Shown here piece by piece: positions 5,771 to 8,143 of a DNA stretch of 8,143 nt. Numbering within the stretch: position 1 is the stretch's first letter; every line of letters begins with the position of its first letter. Both the position numbers and the translations under genes were made by a program. Where the stretch lies: NCBI GenBank assembly GCA_026398285.1, contig JAPLTI010000072.1, positions 1 through 8,143 of the forward strand, read 5' to 3'. The notes beneath the pieces are model-generated. The model made no database searches. It saw only the letters and a list, made by a program, of their open reading frames with translations, and was not told the origin of the DNA. Source of the stretch: Verrucomicrobiota bacterium. GTDB taxonomy: Bacteria > Verrucomicrobiota > Verrucomicrobiia > Chthoniobacterales > Terrimicrobiaceae.

Positions 5771-7684
5771 ATGTCAGATCAAATTCCCGGTCCGTTGCTG
5801 GTAAAGATTCATTCGCCAGAAGATGTGCAGGCCCTCGCGGCGGAAGATTTGCCGCGCCTTGCGGAGGATATTCGCGAGGAACTGATCAGCGTGCTATCGA
5901 AGACAGGCGGTCATTTGGGTCCCAACCTCGGGGTCGTCGAGCTGACGATTGCCCTGCACCGGGTTTTCAATACGCCCAAGGACAAGTTCGTTTTCGATGT
6001 CAGCCACCAAGGCTATGTCCACAAACTTTTGACCGGGCGGCTCGACCGCTTTCCGACGATCCGTCAATACGAGGGGCTGAACGGCTTTCTTCTCCGCAGT
6101 GAGAGCGAGCACGACTGCTATGGTGCGGGCCATGCGGGAACGGCCCTCTCCGCCGCGCTGGGAATGGCCGCCGCGCGCGATCAGATAGGCTCCGACGAGC
6201 ATGTCGTCTGCGTTGCAGGCGATGCAGCCTTCACTTGCGGCGTGAGTTTTGAAGCCCTGAACAATGTCGCCGCGACCACCAAGCGGCTCATCATTGTTCT
6301 CAATGACAACGAGTGGTCGATCGCCAAAAATGTGGGCGCTGTGGCGGATTACCTGAACCGCCTCGTCACCAACCCGGCCTATGCGAACCTCCATGAAAAC
6401 GCCGCGCGCTTCGTGGAGTGGATCGGTGGAAAAACCGCACGCAAACTCGTTCACAAGGCGGAGGCCGGGCTTAAAAGCCTCATCGCACCGAGCGTCATAT
6501 TCGATGATCTCGGCATCCGCTACGATGGCCCGATCGACGGACATGACATTCCGCTTCTCACACAGACTTTCGAGTTTTTAAAGACCCAGAACGAACCAGT
6601 CATTCTGCACATCCTCACTCAGAAGGGCAAAGGCTACGCGCCCGCGCTGGAGAGACCCGACAAGTTTCACGGACTTGGAAAATTCCACCTCGATACGGGT
6701 GAGACCATCGCCTCCCCCACCCCTACCTACTCCGAACTGCTGGGCACGAAGCTGGCGGATTTCGCAGACGACAATAACAAGATTGTCGCCATCACAGCCG
6801 CCATGCCGACCGGCACCGGTCTAATCAACTTCGCCAAGCGCCATCCCGCGCGCTGCCACGATGTCGGCATCGCCGAGGAGCATGCCGCGCTTTTTGCCTG
6901 CGGCATGGCCACACGGGGCCTGAAACCTTTCGTAGCCATTTACAGCACCTTCATGCAGCGCGCGTATGACATGATCATTCACGACATCGCCCTGCAAAAT
7001 CTGAATGTGGCCCTTTGCATGGACCGAGCCGGTCTTTCAGGAGATGACGGCCCCACACACCATGGTCTTTTCGACATCGCCTATCTGCGCCCAGTTCCGG
7101 GAATCATTCACATGCAGCCCAAGGATGAAGCGGAATTCACGGACATGCTTTGGACAATGGTGAACCACGACGGTCCAAGCGCCATCCGCTACCCGCGAGG
7201 TATAGGAACCGGCGCCGTTCCCGCCAAAAAGCCCAAGCTCCTCGAAATCGGAAAATCAGAAGTCATCCGGCACGGCACCAAGGCTGCGATCTTCGCCCTC
7301 GGCAACATGTGCGAACTCGCCATCCCCGCCGCAGAGGAACTTGAAAAAATCGGCGTTTCCACAGCAGTCATCAATGCCCGTTGGATCAAGCCGCTCGACA
7401 CCGTGACACTCGAATTTTTTGCCGGCGGCTGCGATGTCATCTGCACCATGGAAGACCATGTCCTCACGAACGGCTTCGGAGCCTCTGTGATCGAACACCT
7501 CTCCGACCGACAAATCACGACACCAGTCGTCCGCATCGGCTGGCCAGACCAGTTCATCGAGCATGGCACTGTGCCAATCCTGCGCGCGAAACACGGATTG
7601 ACCATTGAGGCCACCGTTCAAAAAATCCTCGCTACTCTGGAAGCTCGGCCAACCGCGCTTACAAAAGCCACCACGGCCGCTTAG
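5771..7684 (+). CDS. dxs: 1-deoxy-D-xylulose-5-phosphate synthase
   Basis: This 637-residue, full-length enzyme (family about 620-640) condenses pyruvate and glyceraldehyde 3-phosphate to DXP using thiamine diphosphate, the first step of the MEP isoprenoid pathway. Visible sites: TGGHLG with H48, FDVSHQGYVHK with H79, GAGH with H121, the ThDP/Mg site GDA (150-152) to NDN (178-180), GPIDGHD (253-259), catalytic GIAEEH with E369, Y391, DRAG with R419, H430 in DGPTHHG, and AIRYPRG with R473. These cover the residues known to bind ThDP and the phosphate of GAP in DXS. It differs from the common form: GDA replaces GDG, GIAEEH replaces GIAEQH, SHQGYVHK replaces GHQAYPHK, and PNLG replaces the usual SGLG. 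It thus belongs to a divergent DXS branch. The start is supported by an N-terminus (LLVKIHSPEDVQALAAEDLPRLAEDIR) that matches the family. Only a short TGAGGC precedes the ATG, suggesting coupling to xseB. Confidence 0.93.
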   Translation: MSDQIPGPLLVKIHSPEDVQALAAEDLPRLAEDIREELISVLSKTGGHLGPNLGVVELTIALHRVFNTPKDKFVFDVSHQGYVHKLLTGRLDRFPTIRQYEGLNGFLLRSESEHDCYGAGHAGTALSAALGMAAARDQIGSDEHVVCVAGDAAFTCGVSFEALNNVAATTKRLIIVLNDNEWSIAKNVGAVADYLNRLVTNPAYANLHENAARFVEWIGGKTARKLVHKAEAGLKSLIAPSVIFDDLGIRYDGPIDGHDIPLLTQTFEFLKTQNEPVILHILTQKGKGYAPALERPDKFHGLGKFHLDTGETIASPTPTYSELLGTKLADFADDNNKIVAITAAMPTGTGLINFAKRHPARCHDVGIAEEHAALFACGMATRGLKPFVAIYSTFMQRAYDMIIHDIALQNLNVALCMDRAGLSGDDGPTHHGLFDIAYLRPVPGIIHMQPKDEAEFTDMLWTMVNHDGPSAIRYPRGIGTGAVPAKKPKLLEIGKSEVIRHGTKAAIFALGNMCELAIPAAEELEKIGVSTAVINARWIKPLDTVTLEFFAGGCDVICTMEDHVLTNGFGASVIEHLSDRQITTPVVRIGWPDQFIEHGTVPILRAKHGLTIEATVQKILATLEARPTALTKATTAA

Positions 7685-7709
7685 CCTACCCCCACCCCCT
7701 CCAGCAAAC

Positions 7710-8143
7710 ATGAAATTCCGGACAAAACTAATCCTACTCTTTGTCGTCATGTCATTAGCAACAAATGGCATGCTTTTTGTTATCAATTCCTGGCAGGCCG
7801 GCAAAATGCTGCGGGACCAAATTGCCGCCACAGCCCTCTCCATCGCCGCCACAGCCTCCGCCGTGATCGACGGCGACTTGCACGGCTCGCTGAACGACCC
7901 CACCGACCAAGCTGGCGAGGCATACAGAGGGCTTGAGACAAAACTCCGAAAAATCCGGGATGCCAACCGCCGCGACGATGTCCAGATCAAGTTCGTTTAC
8001 ACCCTCATGCCGAGTCCAAAGGACAAGGATACCATCATTTTTGGAGTCGACGCCGAGGAGGAGGGGCCCGACAAGTCGCTCCTGGGCGACATCTATAAGC
8101 AAAAGGATGATCCACGCGCAAAGCCCACTCGGTTCGATATCAA
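7710..8143 (+). CDS. Membrane-anchored sensor-type protein, N-terminal fragment
   Basis: An open frame starts at ATG 7710-7712 and remains open for 144 codons to the window edge. Residues about 7-25 are a hydrophobic membrane anchor after a basic start (MKFRTK). A helix with QIAATALSIAATASAVIDGDLHG (about 37-59) follows, then YRGLETKLRKIRDAN (72-86) and IKFVYTLMPSPKDKDTIIFGVDA (about 93-115), ending in LLGDIYKQKDDP (124-135). The helix, the strand VYTL and the following FGVDA strand resemble the extracytoplasmic input region of bacterial signalling proteins (histidine kinases, adenylate or diguanylate cyclases, SpoIIE-like phosphatases). The output domain is not in the window, so the class cannot be named. 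The frame follows dxs by 25 C-rich bases with no terminator hairpin and no Shine-Dalgarno site, so it may be read through from dxs. Whether it has any tie to the polysaccharide operon is unknown. Confidence 0.7.
   Translation, partial: MKFRTKLILLFVVMSLATNGMLFVINSWQAGKMLRDQIAATALSIAATASAVIDGDLHGSLNDPTDQAGEAYRGLETKLRKIRDANRRDDVQIKFVYTLMPSPKDKDTIIFGVDAEEEGPDKSLLGDIYKQKDDPRAKPTRFDI

Noticed and set aside
5894..6544. Minus-strand open frame of about 216 codons inside dxs
   Set aside because: It lies wholly antisense to the conserved ThDP-binding half of DXS. Long antisense frames are common in GC-rich genes.
7685..7709. C-rich stretch after dxs considered as a terminator
   Set aside because: It has no inverted repeat and no T run, so it is only a short spacer.
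7850..7864. Inverted repeat of the form GCCGT-N5-ACGGC
   Set aside because: It lies within the coding frame of the sensor gene, is short, and is expected by chance at this GC content.
7256..7990. Long open frame on the minus strand (about 244 codons) over the 3' end of dxs and the start of the sensor gene
   Set aside because: It is antisense to a clearly conserved DXS C-terminus, spans two real genes, and its translation shows no recognisable domain.

Overview
The window reads as an ordinary chromosomal segment of a Gram-negative (diderm) bacterium with moderately high GC. The signs are secreted and outer-membrane-type proteins, a BcsB-like periplasmic subunit, and housekeeping xseB and dxs. 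The Dxs variant and the scarcity of strong Shine-Dalgarno sites would fit the Verrucomicrobiota/PVC group, but that is an impression and no alignment was possible. There are no tRNA or rRNA genes, CRISPR arrays, insertion sequences or phage genes.

The left two thirds (1-5383) is one compact minus-strand operon. In transcription order it holds a BcsB-like cellulose-synthase periplasmic subunit (5383-3083), a secreted DUF2334 polysaccharide-deacetylase-like protein (3086-1857), a short NfrA-like TPR plus outer-membrane protein (1849-230), and the first 74 codons of an NfrB-like inner-membrane family 2 glycosyltransferase (224-1, cut by the window edge). The first two genes overlap by 4 bases (GTGA), and the other gaps are 7 and 5 bases. 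The set has the parts of a synthase-dependent exopolysaccharide machine: a synthase (NfrB), a periplasmic carbohydrate-binding partner (BcsB), a polymer-modifying or deacetylase-like protein (DUF2334), and a TPR outer-membrane component (NfrA). It parallels Bcs (cellulose) and Pga (PNAG), but mixes a BcsB-type subunit with the Nfr pair known as the phage N4 receptor/glycan system of E. coli. This is the most interesting part of the window.

Positions 5384-5518 form a divergent intergenic region. It holds candidate back-to-back promoters and an imperfect palindrome just upstream of the BcsB ribosome-binding site.

The right third is on the plus strand. It holds xseB (exonuclease VII small subunit, 5519-5767), dxs (1-deoxy-D-xylulose-5-phosphate synthase, 5771-7684, a divergent but apparently complete enzyme), and the N-terminus of a membrane-anchored sensor-type protein (7710 to the window end) whose output domain lies outside the window. 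xseB and dxs are a common housekeeping pair; their proximity to the polysaccharide operon is probably only positional.
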